Below are positions 24,601 to 62,141 of a stretch of DNA of 64,000 bases, one piece after another. Position 1 is the stretch's first letter, and each line of letters opens with the position of its first letter. The position numbers were made by a program, and so were the translations under genes. Source of the stretch: Malurus cyaneus samueli (lineage: Eukaryota > Chordata > Aves > Passeriformes > Maluridae); assembly GCA_009741485.1 (NCBI GenBank), contig VKON01000103.1, positions 3,160,960-3,224,959 of the forward strand, read 5' to 3'. The notes below the pieces were generated by a model. The model saw nothing but the letters and a program-made list of their open reading frames with translations, did not search any database and had not been told where the DNA came from.

Positions 24601-27236
24601 AGGACAGGATGTCTCTCGATCCCAGAGCTAGGACTCGGTCTCCTTTTCGTCCCTCTCGGGGTGCCAGAAAAACTGTTGCCTTGAAAGGCCAGTTTTTAAT
24701 AATGACACAGACACGGTTAAGGGGATAAAAGGGTTTTACCTGGTATTTGGGATCCCAGGTGCACAACTCGATGGCAGAATGCACACCGTGTAAAGCACGG
24801 ATACAAGTTTTATAGGTTTCAGGAATTAACATACTATCTAGGATTCCCCAATAAGAAACTTTACAAATGCAGTAATGTCCCCTATTCTAATGAACCCCCC
24901 CCAGATGAGGCCAGAGCCTAGTTTACACAAGATGTTCTGGATAGAAGGCTTCACTCAAGGCTGGAGCCTCGGGTTTAAGATAGCACAGGGACACTGACTC
25001 CTTCCTTGGGATGTTTGGTCTCTCTGCCCAGCAAAACGCCTAAACAAGCTGGAATATCAAGCTTCAGGAATTACAAGCATGTGGGCTAAGGGGTACAGGC
25101 GGATACATGAGGGTACAGAAAGCTAAAAGGAAAGCAAAATCATCAGGCATCACTATCACATATAACATGGAGTTTTTACTTTAATATTATATACAATAGC
25201 ATAATATGTGTATAATATATATTAGTAATATATTATTAATATATTATATGTATTATATTGTTATGTATATGATATGCATGACATGACATATATGATATGT
25301 ATATGATATGACATGACATGATGTTATGTTAAATATGTTGTCATATGATATGATATATGATATGATATGATATATGATATATGATATATATATTAATTAT
25401 TCATACTATATATGCCATATTATATCATACTATATAATACCATATATATCATATATTTAAGGCAATATTTTATATTTCCTTATCATTATTATATTATATT
25501 ATCATATGCTATATATTTTATATTTTAATATTAAATAATAACGAATAACAAACAATAAATTATTAAAAATAATCAATATTTACGAATAAATAATCATCAT
25601 TAATCAACAACCAATATTAATAACAATCAATAACAATAAATAATAACAATAATGATCAATACTCATATAAAATGATAATGAATAATAAATAACAGATTAC
25701 TAATAATAATTACTAATAAAGAATTATTAATCAATAACCAATATCGGTAATAATCAATAACCACAATAATCAATAACTAATCAATAATCAATAACCAATA
25801 ATGAATAATAATGATCAATAATCAATAACCAATAATGAAACCCAGCCCTATAACCCATTCCTCCCTGTCTCCATGCTCTCTCCAGGGTGCAGTGGCAGGT
25901 CTCCTGGCCGGGCTCAGTGTGGCATTCTGGGCTGGCACGGGTTCATTCCTGTACCCCTCTCCCCCGGCCAAAGCGCTGCCGCTGCCGCTGGCCACTCTCA
26001 ACTGCAGCGTGGCCAACAGCACCGCTCTGCTGCCCACGGCGCCTCCCACGCTGCCCCCACACAGGTATTCTGCTGCTTTTGCCATTTTAGCCAATGTTTT
26101 CCTCAGTGTGGTGAATATTTATATATATTTTTTATTTTTGTCCCCCGGGCAGGCCTTGGCTGGCAGACGCCTGGTACTCGCTGTCCTATCTGTACTTCAG
26201 CGCCGTGGGCTGCGTGTGCTGTGCCCTCACGGGGCTGCTCATCAGCTTCCTCACAGGTGGGTCTTCTATACAAAACCAGGCTTTTCCTTTTTTAAGGAGA
26301 AATGTTTCAAAAAAATCCAGCAGGTGACTCGGGACACACTCAGAACAGAGCAGTGGGCGCTGATCCTGCTGTCCCACCTCATGGTTCACCCAGCCATTCA
26401 CAGACTCACATATTTTCTCTTTTTCCCATTTCCTTTCTTCAGGACCTAATAAAGGAGAAGACATCCCACCGGTGCTGATTAAACCAATCTGCAACCTGTT
26501 CTGCTTTTGGTCCCAAAGGCTCAAAATCCTCCTGTGGTGCGGCGTGCAGCATGACAGCCTGGAGGTGAGAACCTGACAGCAGCAATGTGTGCATGGACCC
26601 ATGGAGGGCAGAGAAATCATCACCAACCTCATTAATATCAGCTCTTCAACTTGGGCAAGTGAGATCAGCCAGACCCACTCAGGAATAAGTCACTTATTTA
26701 TTTTTCCTGTTTGGTTCAAGCGTAGGGACTCGCGCTTTGAGAGGACAAACAAAGCCAGGAGCTCGTGAAATGCTTCTGACCTCCCTCTCGCTGCCCTCCC
26801 CGCTCCTGAGTGGGGACAAAAATGCCCTTTACACCCTTGAGAGTTCACCTCATCCTTCCACCGAGCTCAGAGAAAAGGATTTCAGAACTCACAGTTCCCT
26901 AAGATGCCCCCAGCAGCACCTGAGCTGCCCCTTCCCATGTCCACCTCCTCTCTGCAGGCTTTGCAGTTCATCAAAAAGCACACAAAAACTTGTCTTCTCA
27001 GTGTTTCCACAATTTTCCTTTAATCAAAGGGAAAAGGCTGTAAATACAGCTTCAAACCACAAGAGTGTTTTTTTTTTTTTCTTTTTTTTCAGATGGACCT
27101 GGAGAAAAAGCTGCCTAAAGCTGCTGCAAATAAAACCAGGACAGATAACATCAGCAAAGGAAATCCTCACCAGATCCCTGGTTACAATCCTGAGGAAAAT
27201 TCCTACACAAACATGAGCAGAGAAACTCGCCTCTAG
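6311..27236 (+). CDS. SLC5A12: SLC5A12, sodium-coupled monocarboxylate transporter 2 (complete, 15 exons)
   Basis: SLC5 sodium/solute symporter. In other vertebrates SLC5A12 (SMCT2) moves lactate, pyruvate and related monocarboxylates with Na+ at the apical membrane of kidney and gut epithelia, with low affinity. CDS join: 6311-6667, 8122-8187, 8958-9009, 10254-10321, 11278-11432, 12620-12760, 13787-13916, 14309-14397, 15241-15353, 16373-16440, 16726-16812, 25886-26064, 26153-26256, 26443-26564, 27093-27236. All introns are GT-AG, phases close, and there is no internal stop. The product is 624 residues, close to the human length of about 618. The first Met is followed by a short N-tail and a hydrophobic segment (residues about 16-37). 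The SLC5-typical segment with [14 protein letters not shown] (residues about 350-363) and the extracellular NCS and NST glycosylation sites near residue 480 are visible. The protein ends TRL. SLC5A8 is the closest alternative, but synteny with ANO3/MUC15 favours SLC5A12. Confidence 0.95.
7748..7900. repeat. 75-bp tandem duplication in SLC5A12 intron 1
   Basis: Two imperfect copies starting gtttagatttctt at 7748 and 7823, both followed by gctcttggg. No coding potential seen. Confidence 0.75.
8122..8187 (+). CDS. SLC5A12: SLC5A12 coding exon 2 (residues 120-141)
   Basis: Acceptor TTTTTCCCAG, donor ACG|GTAAGA, 66 bp, in frame. Encodes [20 protein letters not shown], a conserved SLC5 segment. 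Confidence 0.93.
8958..9009 (+). CDS. SLC5A12: SLC5A12 coding exon 3
   Basis: Acceptor CTCCTTCAG, donor AAG|GTGAGT. 52 bp, ends one base into a Val codon completed in exon 4. Encodes [17 protein letters not shown]. Confidence 0.93.
10254..10321 (+). CDS. SLC5A12: SLC5A12 coding exon 4
   Basis: Acceptor GGTTTTGCAG, donor CTG|GTATGT. 68 bp. Encodes the [20 protein letters not shown] segment. Confidence 0.93.
11278..11432 (+). CDS. SLC5A12: SLC5A12 coding exon 5
   Basis: Acceptor TTGTTTCAG, donor GA|GTAAGA. 155 bp. Encodes [13 protein letters not shown], the SLC5 WTD motif region, and the following transmembrane segment. Confidence 0.94.
11718..11845 (-). mobile_element. tRNA-Ile-derived SINE with CR1 tail (TguSINE1-like)
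   Basis: Minus strand: a tRNA-Ile-like head (TTGGCTCATGTGGTGAGAAC, then ATGGTGCTGAT, then degenerate box B TGTTTGATCCC) is followed directly by a CR1-type tail (CCTTCCAACTCAGAATATTC). This is the architecture of the songbird TguSINE1 family. It lies in SLC5A12 intron 5, antisense to the gene. Confidence 0.75.
12620..12760 (+). CDS. SLC5A12: SLC5A12 coding exon 6
   Basis: Acceptor CTTTCTTGCAG, donor GCT|GTAAGA. 141 bp. Contains [20 protein letters not shown], followed by [15 protein letters not shown]. Confidence 0.94.
13608..13655. repeat. T-rich low-complexity tract
   Basis: Runs of t with occasional c in SLC5A12 intron 6. Confidence 0.7.
13787..13916 (+). CDS. SLC5A12: SLC5A12 coding exon 7
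   Basis: Acceptor TTTTGCTGCAG, donor CAG|GTACAG, 130 bp. Encodes a transmembrane segment ([20 protein letters not shown]) and the SCDPW loop. Confidence 0.94.
14309..14397 (+). CDS. SLC5A12: SLC5A12 coding exon 8
   Basis: Acceptor TCTACCCCAG, donor AAG|GTCTGT, 89 bp. Encodes [20 protein letters not shown] and the start of the GTLSTVAAS segment. Confidence 0.93.
14560..14690 (+). mobile_element. CR1 LINE 3' end fragment
   Basis: The run ggttagcagttggactcta..gatctttgaggtc resembles the avian CR1 3' tail (ttggactagatgatctttgaggtc type). Sense strand is +. Short and diverged; lies in SLC5A12 intron 8. Confidence 0.65.
15241..15353 (+). CDS. SLC5A12: SLC5A12 coding exon 9
   Basis: Acceptor CTTCCCACAG, donor TTGT|GTGGGT, 113 bp. 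Carries [17 protein letters not shown]. By family alignment this region lines the sodium-binding site of SLC5 proteins. Confidence 0.93.
16373..16440 (+). CDS. SLC5A12: SLC5A12 coding exon 10
   Basis: Acceptor CTTTTCCAG, donor CAG|GTATTC, 68 bp. Encodes [19 protein letters not shown]. The start is set by the phase: one base T from exon 9 completes a Cys codon. Confidence 0.92.
16726..16812 (+). CDS. SLC5A12: SLC5A12 coding exon 11
   Basis: Acceptor ACCCACAG, donor AAG|GTAAGG, 87 bp, phase 0 both ends. Encodes [19 protein letters not shown]. The provirus lies in the intron that follows. Confidence 0.94.
17149..17631 (-). repeat. 3' LTR of provirus
   Basis: TG at 17149 to CA at 17631 on the + strand, 483 bp. 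Preceded in the proviral direction by the polypurine tract. Flanked on the left by ctat. Confidence 0.93.
17632..17646 (-). promoter_or_regulatory. Polypurine tract
   Basis: On the minus strand AAAAAGGGGGGGAA directly abuts the LTR start TGATGCC. This is the expected plus-strand primer for reverse transcription and fixes the LTR boundary. Confidence 0.88.
17687..18771 (-). pseudogene. env: Decayed env gene of provirus (SU and TM)
   Basis: The first open part runs from a Met at 18771 (with a hydrophobic signal peptide, [15 protein letters not shown]) to 17923. It carries a CWFC (CXXC) motif at 18631-18642 and a basic RRKR cleavage site at 18196-18207. A one-base shift near 17940-17950 moves the frame. 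The rest (17687-17953) holds the CC motif, more of the TM ectodomain, a membrane anchor ([16 protein letters not shown]) and a short tail. SU is only about 192 residues and its CXXC lies near the N-terminus, so the usual upstream receptor-binding part is missing or of a compact type. Not expressed as a full Env because of the shift. Confidence 0.88.
18758..19740 (-). pseudogene. pol: Integrase region of provirus pol
   Basis: The core open frame at 19073-19681 has the zinc-finger CETCC end, then WQIDFAE and SDRGPHF with the first two catalytic acids. At the third, the position where gammaretroviral integrases carry Glu reads KVDDCMNG (19251-19275), so the catalytic Glu appears changed. A shift separates it from RNase H near 19700. 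The C-terminal GPF domain continues in another frame at 18758-18943 and overlaps the env start. Nonfunctional as it stands. Confidence 0.88.
19743..21521 (-). pseudogene. pol: Reverse transcriptase and RNase H of provirus
   Basis: A 592-codon open frame. RT palm motif YVDD is at 21252-21263, preceded by LPQGFKNSP, and the thumb/connection domain follows. RNase H begins near LFTDGSS (about 20345) and keeps its acidic set: Asp in TDGSS, Glu in KAELIAL, Asp in WTDSKYA, Asp in ADKAA. The frame is cut off at its N-terminus by a one-base shift in a run of A near 21570. The first 110 RT residues are in the next frame (21539-21871). Confidence 0.92.
21539..21871 (-). pseudogene. pol: N-terminal part of provirus RT
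   Basis: Contains [20 protein letters not shown] and [20 protein letters not shown], the conserved RT fingers region. The frame leaves this reading at the A run near 21570 and hits a stop at 21539. It overlaps the end of the protease frame by about 23 bases. Confidence 0.9.
21849..22247 (-). pseudogene. pro: Aspartic protease of provirus
   Basis: A 132-codon open frame with the catalytic [11 protein letters not shown] motif (residues about 20-30) and the C-terminal LLGRDLL motif, typical of retroviral proteases. It lies between the nucleocapsid knuckle and RT. The piece itself has no stop, but its joins to gag and pol are broken. Confidence 0.92.
22326..22367 (-). other. CCHC zinc knuckle of Gag nucleocapsid
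   Basis: On the minus strand the 14 residues [14 protein letters not shown] fit C-x2-C-x4-H-x4-C exactly. One knuckle is the gammaretroviral number. Confidence 0.9.
22326..24058 (-). pseudogene. gag: gag of provirus (matrix, proline-rich region, capsid, nucleocapsid)
   Basis: The matrix region (about 23752-24058) matches element 1. A Pro/Gly-rich GC-rich region follows (about 23340-23700). The 310-codon frame 22502-23434 carries the gamma-type capsid ([18 protein letters not shown] near residue 120, then [18 protein letters not shown] near residue 250). The capsid frame ends at a stop at 22502 after a shift near 22530. A single zinc knuckle C-x2-C-x4-H-x4-C lies at 22326-22367 in another frame. 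So gag is broken at least twice. Confidence 0.9.
24059..24673 (-). other. Provirus leader with candidate primer-binding site and splice donor
   Basis: On the minus strand the LTR end is followed by a 7-base spacer GTTTTTC and a TGG-starting 18-mer at 24649-24666, a candidate primer-binding site. I could not match it to a standard primer tRNA. A GAG|GTAAGAT splice donor lies at 24503-24505. A tRNA-like 3' half with GGTTCGATTC lies at about 24140-24200. Confidence 0.7.
24674..25152 (-). repeat. 5' LTR of provirus
   Basis: 479 bp, TG at 24674 to CA at 25152 on the + strand, aligned to the other LTR along its full length. Followed by the target duplicate ctat. Confidence 0.93.
25157..25850. repeat. 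AT-rich simple-sequence tract
   Basis: About 700 bp of almost pure A/T. The first part is dominated by atatgatatg and tatatat runs and the second by aataataatc and caataac repeats. It lies between the provirus and SLC5A12 exon 12. Confidence 0.92.
25886..26064 (+). CDS. SLC5A12: SLC5A12 coding exon 12
   Basis: Acceptor CTCTCCAG, donor ACAG|GTATTC, 179 bp. Encodes [20 protein letters not shown] and an extracellular loop with NCS and NST glycosylation sites. Third codon positions are strongly G/C, unlike exons 1-11. Confidence 0.93.
26153..26256 (+). CDS. SLC5A12: SLC5A12 coding exon 13
   Basis: Acceptor CCCCCGGGCAG, donor ACAG|GTGGGT, 104 bp. Encodes [20 protein letters not shown], the last transmembrane segment region. 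Confidence 0.93.
26443..26564 (+). CDS. SLC5A12: SLC5A12 coding exon 14
   Basis: Acceptor TTTCTTCAG, donor GAG|GTGAGA, 122 bp. Cytoplasmic tail region ([18 protein letters not shown]). Confidence 0.92.
27093..27236 (+). CDS. SLC5A12: SLC5A12 coding exon 15 (C-terminus)
   Basis: Acceptor CTTTTTTTTCAG, 144 bp ending in TAG at 27234-27236. The cytoplasmic tail ends in ETRL, a class I PDZ-ligand pattern (S/T-x-hydrophobic). Confidence 0.93.
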   Translation: MDLEKKLPKAAANKTRTDNISKGNPHQIPGYNPEENSYTNMSRETRL

Positions 27237-27830
27237 AAGCTGAGGGACAACGGACATTCAATCAAAATTTAGTTCTCCAGCTTCAGAAATTCCGAACTTT
27301 TTTTATTGCAATAACTTGTAGGTGACCAAGAGGGAACAATTGCTCTCTATAGCAAGAAAGGCCAGGTTTTTATTTATGGTTTTCTTGGCAGGCCTGGGGT
27401 TTTGGACAATGGGGTTTTGGCAGAATTGCTATTTGGGAAGAAATGTTGCTTGAATTTTGTTGTGGAAGCTCCCACTCTGACACAGCTGCATCACGTGCTC
27501 TGTTCAGTAACTCATGGTTGAAAGGAAATGTGCAAAGGTGAATTTGAGATTAATTCAGCCTTTAGAGAAGCAAGCTGAGCCTACACAAAAAATCCCCTCA
27601 CAGGATCCTTGTGGACCAGAGGGGTCTTTCAGACACTGAGATAAATGCATTTGCTCCCTCTGTGAAACTCAAGTTTTCTTTGTAACTCCTTATTGTAAAA
27701 GTTATAGGAGAGAGTAACAAATTTTACTTTGAATTCAGGGTAGCTCTTTGTCTGTGTTGGTTTTCAGATCAAAAAGATCCACTTTTATGCAATTAAGAAA
27801 ATAAACCAACATTTCATGATGATTATGCCT
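27237..27830 (+). other. SLC5A12: SLC5A12 3' UTR (candidate) with AATAAA
   Basis: No coding exon is seen after the stop. An AATAAA hexamer at 27800-27805, about 570 bases downstream, is the likeliest polyadenylation signal. The cleavage site is not resolved. Confidence 0.5.
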
Positions 27831-28039
27831 CCTAGTTGATAATTCATGCTGAATTTTGAAACAAAGACATAATTAGGCAAAATAATCTGTCTGGTACAAG
27901 GCCACAGCTGATGTGTAGTTTGTACTACTGAAGATATGTACTTCCAAAGAAACATCTAAAAACAAAAATTCACTTATCATCCACCATCGCTCTCGAAATT
28001 TTAGCCTTGTCGCCATTTATTTGTAAATCCTTTACAAAA

Positions 28040-28600
28040 ATGGGTTAGGAAAGAAATGAATCATTCATGTTGGAAAAGATTATCAGTTCCAGTCTTTGAG
28101 CAAGCATCACAACAAACAAATCCCAGCCTTAAGTGCCGTGTCCAGTTGTTTCTCCAACTCTTCCAGGGACGATGACTCCAGCACCTCCCAGGGCAGTCTG
28201 CTCCAAAGCTTCCAGTGAAAACATTCTTCCTGCTGTCCAACATGTGCAGCCCGAGGGTTTGTCCTCTTGTTTTGTCAGCAGCACCTGGTGTGCCCTGAGC
28301 AGTGTGGATCCCTCAGCAGCTCCCCTGCCCTTCTCTGGAGCTGAGAACCCAAACTGGACACAGCTCTCGAGGTGTGGGACCAGCACCCCTGGGTCCTTTT
28401 TCCCCTGGAGCTTTCCAGAACTCTGACTGCAGCCTGGGATTGTCATGGCCGAGTGCAGGACCCAGAATTTGCACCACTGACCCCCTGATCCAGCCTGGCC
28501 AGATCCCTCTGCAGAGCCTTCCTGCCTCCAGCACAGCCACACTCCCACCCAGCTTCGTCTAAAAACTCACTGAGGGTGCCCTCCATCCCCTTGTCCTCCC
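28040..28600 (-). mobile_element. CR1 LINE fragment (3' part, antisense to +)
   Basis: The + strand reads as the reverse complement of a CR1 3' region: the tail gaatcattcatgttggaaaa is at the left, then ccagttgtttctccaactc and a GC-rich body ending in cctgcctccagcacagcc. It lies between the SLC5A12 end and the ANO3 3' UTR. Confidence 0.8.
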
Positions 28601-28659
28601 TCTTTGTGGAGAGCTATAAGACCTCTCATCAGGATGGCCAACAAGACAGAATTCATATT

Positions 28660-31600
28660 TTCCTTTTTTTTTTTATTCACCAAAATTCAGATCTCACACA
28701 TTAGGCAGAAATTTAGAATAAAAAGTCATAAGAAATGAGGTGTGTATCACGTATCAGGACTTTGTGCCATTTCTGAAATGGAAATCTCTTTTTTGTCTGA
28801 ATTCAAGATGCAGAATTTGGTTAAGAATAATTAAGACATTTTTAACAAATGCTTTATATATAAAAATATCGAGTTGCTCATGCAGTCTCTCCAAGGGCGC
28901 ATGCATAGAGCAAAGTTGTCATAGATTAGATCTGCAACGATCTAAAGCATTTTTGCACAGAAATTGAGATTCTAAAGCTTTATCAAACGTCACAAACGCA
29001 GCCTGCATGCACAGTCTAGTCATACTAATCATCTGTTGGAAAAGACAATATTTAGAATATGAAAAGATCATCCACCATTCAAAAAATACATTATTCCTGA
29101 GGACAGTGTGTGCCTTGTTCTTTAGGAAAATAACGTGCAGTCAATGAAAACAGCATACTAAGCAAAGTCCAGCAAAAAGGTTTCTCAGCTTAAGCAAATG
29201 GCGAGACAGTGGCAAGACCTTGAGATGTTGCTGATGTCCTCCAAAAGCAAAAAACACAGAGAGTGTTTCTCCAAATTTCTTGTGCATAAAATGCACCATA
29301 TCTGTCTATGCCAGATCTACATACTTGCCTTTCATGTACTCCTACATATCAGTGTTGAAAAGAATTCGTAATATATATATGGAAACCTCCAATATAAAAA
29401 GATTTTTTAATGTGGTGTTTTAAATCCAGTTGGAATTTGCCTAACTATGTATTGACATGTGTCAATATCAAGAGCAGAAAACAAGTATAAAATAATCAAT
29501 ATTTCTGATTTTTGCCTGATTTTACCCTGCATCTTTCTACCTTGGGCCAGCCAAGACGTTTTGCTTTTCGAGAACACATTAAAAAGAGCTCATCTGTGAC
29601 CTTCTGAAGAACTGAAGCATGATCACTACATGGCACAGAAATAAAAACTGTGGCACAGGGTTAATGCTGCCAAATGGTGCCTCACAATCCACAAAATGAG
29701 ACAGAGAGACAATGAATTAAATCAAACTTTGTGATTCTACTGGCACTGAGCAGAGTGCATCAATCTTCTTCTCCTGAGGAACTTCACAACCCGGAATGCA
29801 AAGGAACCAAACTGCCTTTCCAAAATATGGCAAGCTGAGTTCCATCAGCCCTTTATCACAGAAGGAATGGGTAATGTATCTGACTGGACCAGATCTTCAA
29901 ATTTGTCTCCTCCTTTCATGCAGCAGTGTAAATACTCCTACAATTGCCCTGTCTAGCACAGAGCTGGAATTAACCCAGAAATTTCATGAATATGGTGAAA
30001 CAACTGAAGAACTGAAAAGTCTCTGGGTACAACAGATGCTATTCACCCACTCTGATGGGCTCCTGACTCTTGAAAATTAATTATAACAAAATAAGATAAA
30101 TTTGTTGTGCTTCGTAAATCGACGTGAATACTGGAATCACACTTTTTAGTTCAATAGGATAATGTAAATAGCAAAAGTTCAGGTCTTTTAGTATCTGTCA
30201 GGAGTGATTTTGCTGCAGTTTTATCCCTAAAAATAATGCTAAAATTCACAGACTTTGTAGTTACTGTGCTTTGCTGATTCTTGGTTTTTAAATTTTTTCT
30301 CATCCAATATAGAGAAGCGTTATTTAAAATTGTACAAGAGAAACAGAACTGTAACTGTTTCTCCATTCCCTTCCCTGCAAGGTATCCCTCCCAACTTGTT
30401 TAAAAGTGCTTTTTCCATATTATGAAACATTAGTAACAAACAATTTCATCACCAAAATGTGACTATTAAACAGAAGCAACACTGCAGTATGCTGTTTGCA
30501 CATAAAAACTGAAATTTGATTCCTCAATGAACATCTATATTTTTAGTGATTTTATCGAAAAAATCCCCCCCAAAGTGTAAGAAGACATACAAATAATAAT
30601 AATAATAATAATAATAGTAAATCTAACCACCGTGTGTGTATGCATTTATATACAATCTGTATACATATTTGCCTGTATCCAACTCCAAAATTATGACATA
30701 TTTAGGCCAATAAAAGAAATGTACATTACTGGAACATTTACAATTATGACAAGAAGAACATTGTTACATATTGCTCTTCTTCTCCTTCCCTGAACAAGCA
30801 AGCCACAGCATTATACTGCATGTCTCATATTTATCTGCAGAAGCTTGCATACTGCAAAGATATAATTGTGTTTTTGAAGAGCAAGTCATGTGCACTGCAT
30901 GGGACTATTTCAAGTTAGCATTTCATGGAATCATTGCCCAGACAGGTCAAGAGGAACAGTAACACAGTCAGCATGAAAATGACAGTTTTTCCATCCTGGA
31001 AGAGTGTGGAGATGGCCTTTCCATACAAAAAAGTGGAAAGACAACTCAACAGCTTTGTCATTTTCAAACAGAACTACAATGTGGGCAATGTGAGGCATTC
31101 CAGTGCTGCTGTTTTCTTTCTGAATTTGGATTTTTTGGTTTTCAACTCGATGGATAAATTAATGACACTGATGTGCAAATCTTAAACTGCATAGTATATA
31201 TTTAGCAGCCACAGACCCCTTTTTTTTTAGGGTAGGACCACATCCACAATCTCAACAAGAGACTAGGACAAACCTGACAAAACAGTAAGCCTGAAAGATC
31301 AAGTTATGGCCACAAAGGCAACAACTGCTCTTTTCTTTAGAGGCATTACAGATGGAGCTGAGCAATCAGAAGCTGTAGAAGTAGAGGATATCACAAAAGT
31401 TGGTTTTAGCCATGCCCTTACTCTATAGGTTCACAGGTAATTTCCTGTTTTCACCATGCCGACAGCATCTTGACGAACAGCATGAAAATTCACTGCCTTT
31501 TTTAAAAACAGTGTCCAGATTTTCAATCTGCCTGCACCCATTTCTGAATGCCAACTGTCCTTGGAGCTCATCACCCACCAGTTCCAGGTAAGGCTTTTCC

Positions 31601-31780
31601 TCATCATCGTTGGAAACATCTCTTTTCCAGTGCCTGCTGAAATACGCAGCTGTAGTGCCCAGCAAGAACAGATAAACACCACCACCAAATCTCCCACACT
31701 GGTGCCACACTGACTTCATTTTGCAACTTTTCCCCAGTTTCAAACAGTGTTTTTTGTTGTAGCAAAACTTGTAGTAGTGA
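28660..31780 (-). other. ANO3: ANO3 3' UTR (candidate)
   Basis: About 3.1 kb after the ANO3 stop, with no exon, no recognised interspersed repeat and only a short (AAT)n tract at 30591-30619. A minus-strand AATAAA at 28672-28677 is a possible polyadenylation signal. A long UTR is an inference from the absence of repeats and would need transcript data. Confidence 0.35.
30591..30619. repeat. (AAT)n microsatellite
   Basis: About nine aat units. Confidence 0.9.
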
Positions 31781-61361
<29,581 letters not shown>

Positions 61362-61629
61362 CTGCAAACTGAGACGAGAAGAAGGCAAATTTACAAGCTC
61401 TCAATTCCTTGTTTCTACCTGCAGCAGTGCATATTTAGTGACACTGTACTAGAAATGAAATGAAAGCAGGAAACCCCCATGTTAAGCAACTAAAAGAAAA
61501 TAAGGAGTTAAAAGGCAAAATTAACAATATTTGTGACCCATCTTGAACACTTTACTTGAGTAAAATTCATGGGACTGCAGTATTGAGCCTGGAGAAATTC
61601 ATTTTAATTAATAATTGGCAGATGATCTG

Positions 61630-61915
61630 CTCCCCCCCCCCGAAGGGGCCGGGTCCGCCACCGCCCGATAAGCCCTGGGGACAGGAGTGGGACTGGAGCG
61701 GGGCCGGGTCCATCACCGCCCGATAACACCTGGGACAGGAGTGGGACTGGAGAGGGGCCGGGTCCATCACCGCCCGACAGCCCTGGGGACAGGAGTGGGA
61801 CTGGAGAGGGGCCGGGTCCATCACCGCCCGACAGCCCTGGGGACAGGAGTGGGACTGGAGAGGGCGGGTCCACACGCCCGACAGCCCTGGGGGCGGGAGC
61901 GGGGCCGGAGCGGGG
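61630..61915 (+). repeat. GC-rich 54-bp tandem repeats in gag (element 2)
   Basis: About five copies of a unit with gggccgggtccatcaccgcc and gacaggagtgggactggag, encoding the GPGPSPPDSPGDRSGTGE 18-residue unit. The last copy carries small deletions that shift the frame. Confidence 0.9.
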
Positions 61916-62075
61916 ACAGGTCCTGTTGCCGCTTCCGGTCCCTCGGAAACAGGGAGCGGGGCAGATCGAACCATCAGTGCCAAAACAAAGAGAGAAACAA
62001 TCACAGTTAAAGGCAAGTCTGACAAGCCCAATACAGATAGCCCCTCTGAACAGGAGAGACAAGGTCAGATTACAT
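61900..62075 (+). pseudogene. Gag segment after the proline-rich region (element 2)
   Basis: In the ancestral gag frame (codons in phase with 61967) it contains RTISAKTKRETI, which aligns with the provirus Gag segment [16 protein letters not shown]. The frame is open to and through the tRNA-like segment. Confidence 0.75.
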
Positions 62076-62141
62076 TCCCTAGTGATCTAGTGGTTCAGGG
62101 CTCTCACTGCTGTGACCGAGGTTCGATTCCCAGACAGGGAA
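62076..62141 (+). pseudogene. tRNA-Glu(CTC)-like segment inside ERV element 2
   Basis: 66 bp, TCCCT...AGGGA ends, box A-like TAGTGATCTAGTGG, loop CTCTCAC, box B GGTTCGATTCC. It has the same six-base shortening of the D arm as the copy at 1373-1438, with a few base differences between copies. Same junction and same orientation relative to the ERV. 22 codons open in the gag-pol frame. Confidence 0.87.

Larger units (their letters stand above)
17149..25152 (-). mobile_element. Full-length antisense gammaretrovirus-like provirus in SLC5A12 intron 11
   Basis: 8004 bp flanked by LTRs (17149-17631 and 24674-25152) and by the 4-base duplication ctat (17145-17148 and 25153-25156). A 4-bp duplication fits gammaretrovirus-type integration. 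Minus-strand order: 5' LTR, leader, gag, protease, RT/RNase H/integrase, env, polypurine tract, 3' LTR. Gag has a gamma-type capsid and a single CCHC knuckle. Most genes are intact in pieces but carry single-base shifts, so the copy is not autonomous. The two LTRs differ at roughly two to three dozen positions, including many one-base indels, so the insertion is not very recent. Confidence 0.95.

Noticed and set aside
25157..25850. Regularly repeated units resembling a CRISPR array
   Set aside because: Simple AT microsatellite, with no constant repeat and unique spacer structure, in a vertebrate genome.
26737..27216. 159-codon + frame overlapping SLC5A12 exon 15
   Set aside because: It reads exon 15 in the wrong frame and crosses a poly-T splice acceptor.
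28133..28562. Several overlapping frames of 75-139 codons
   Set aside because: They fall within a CR1 fragment and carry no RT motifs.
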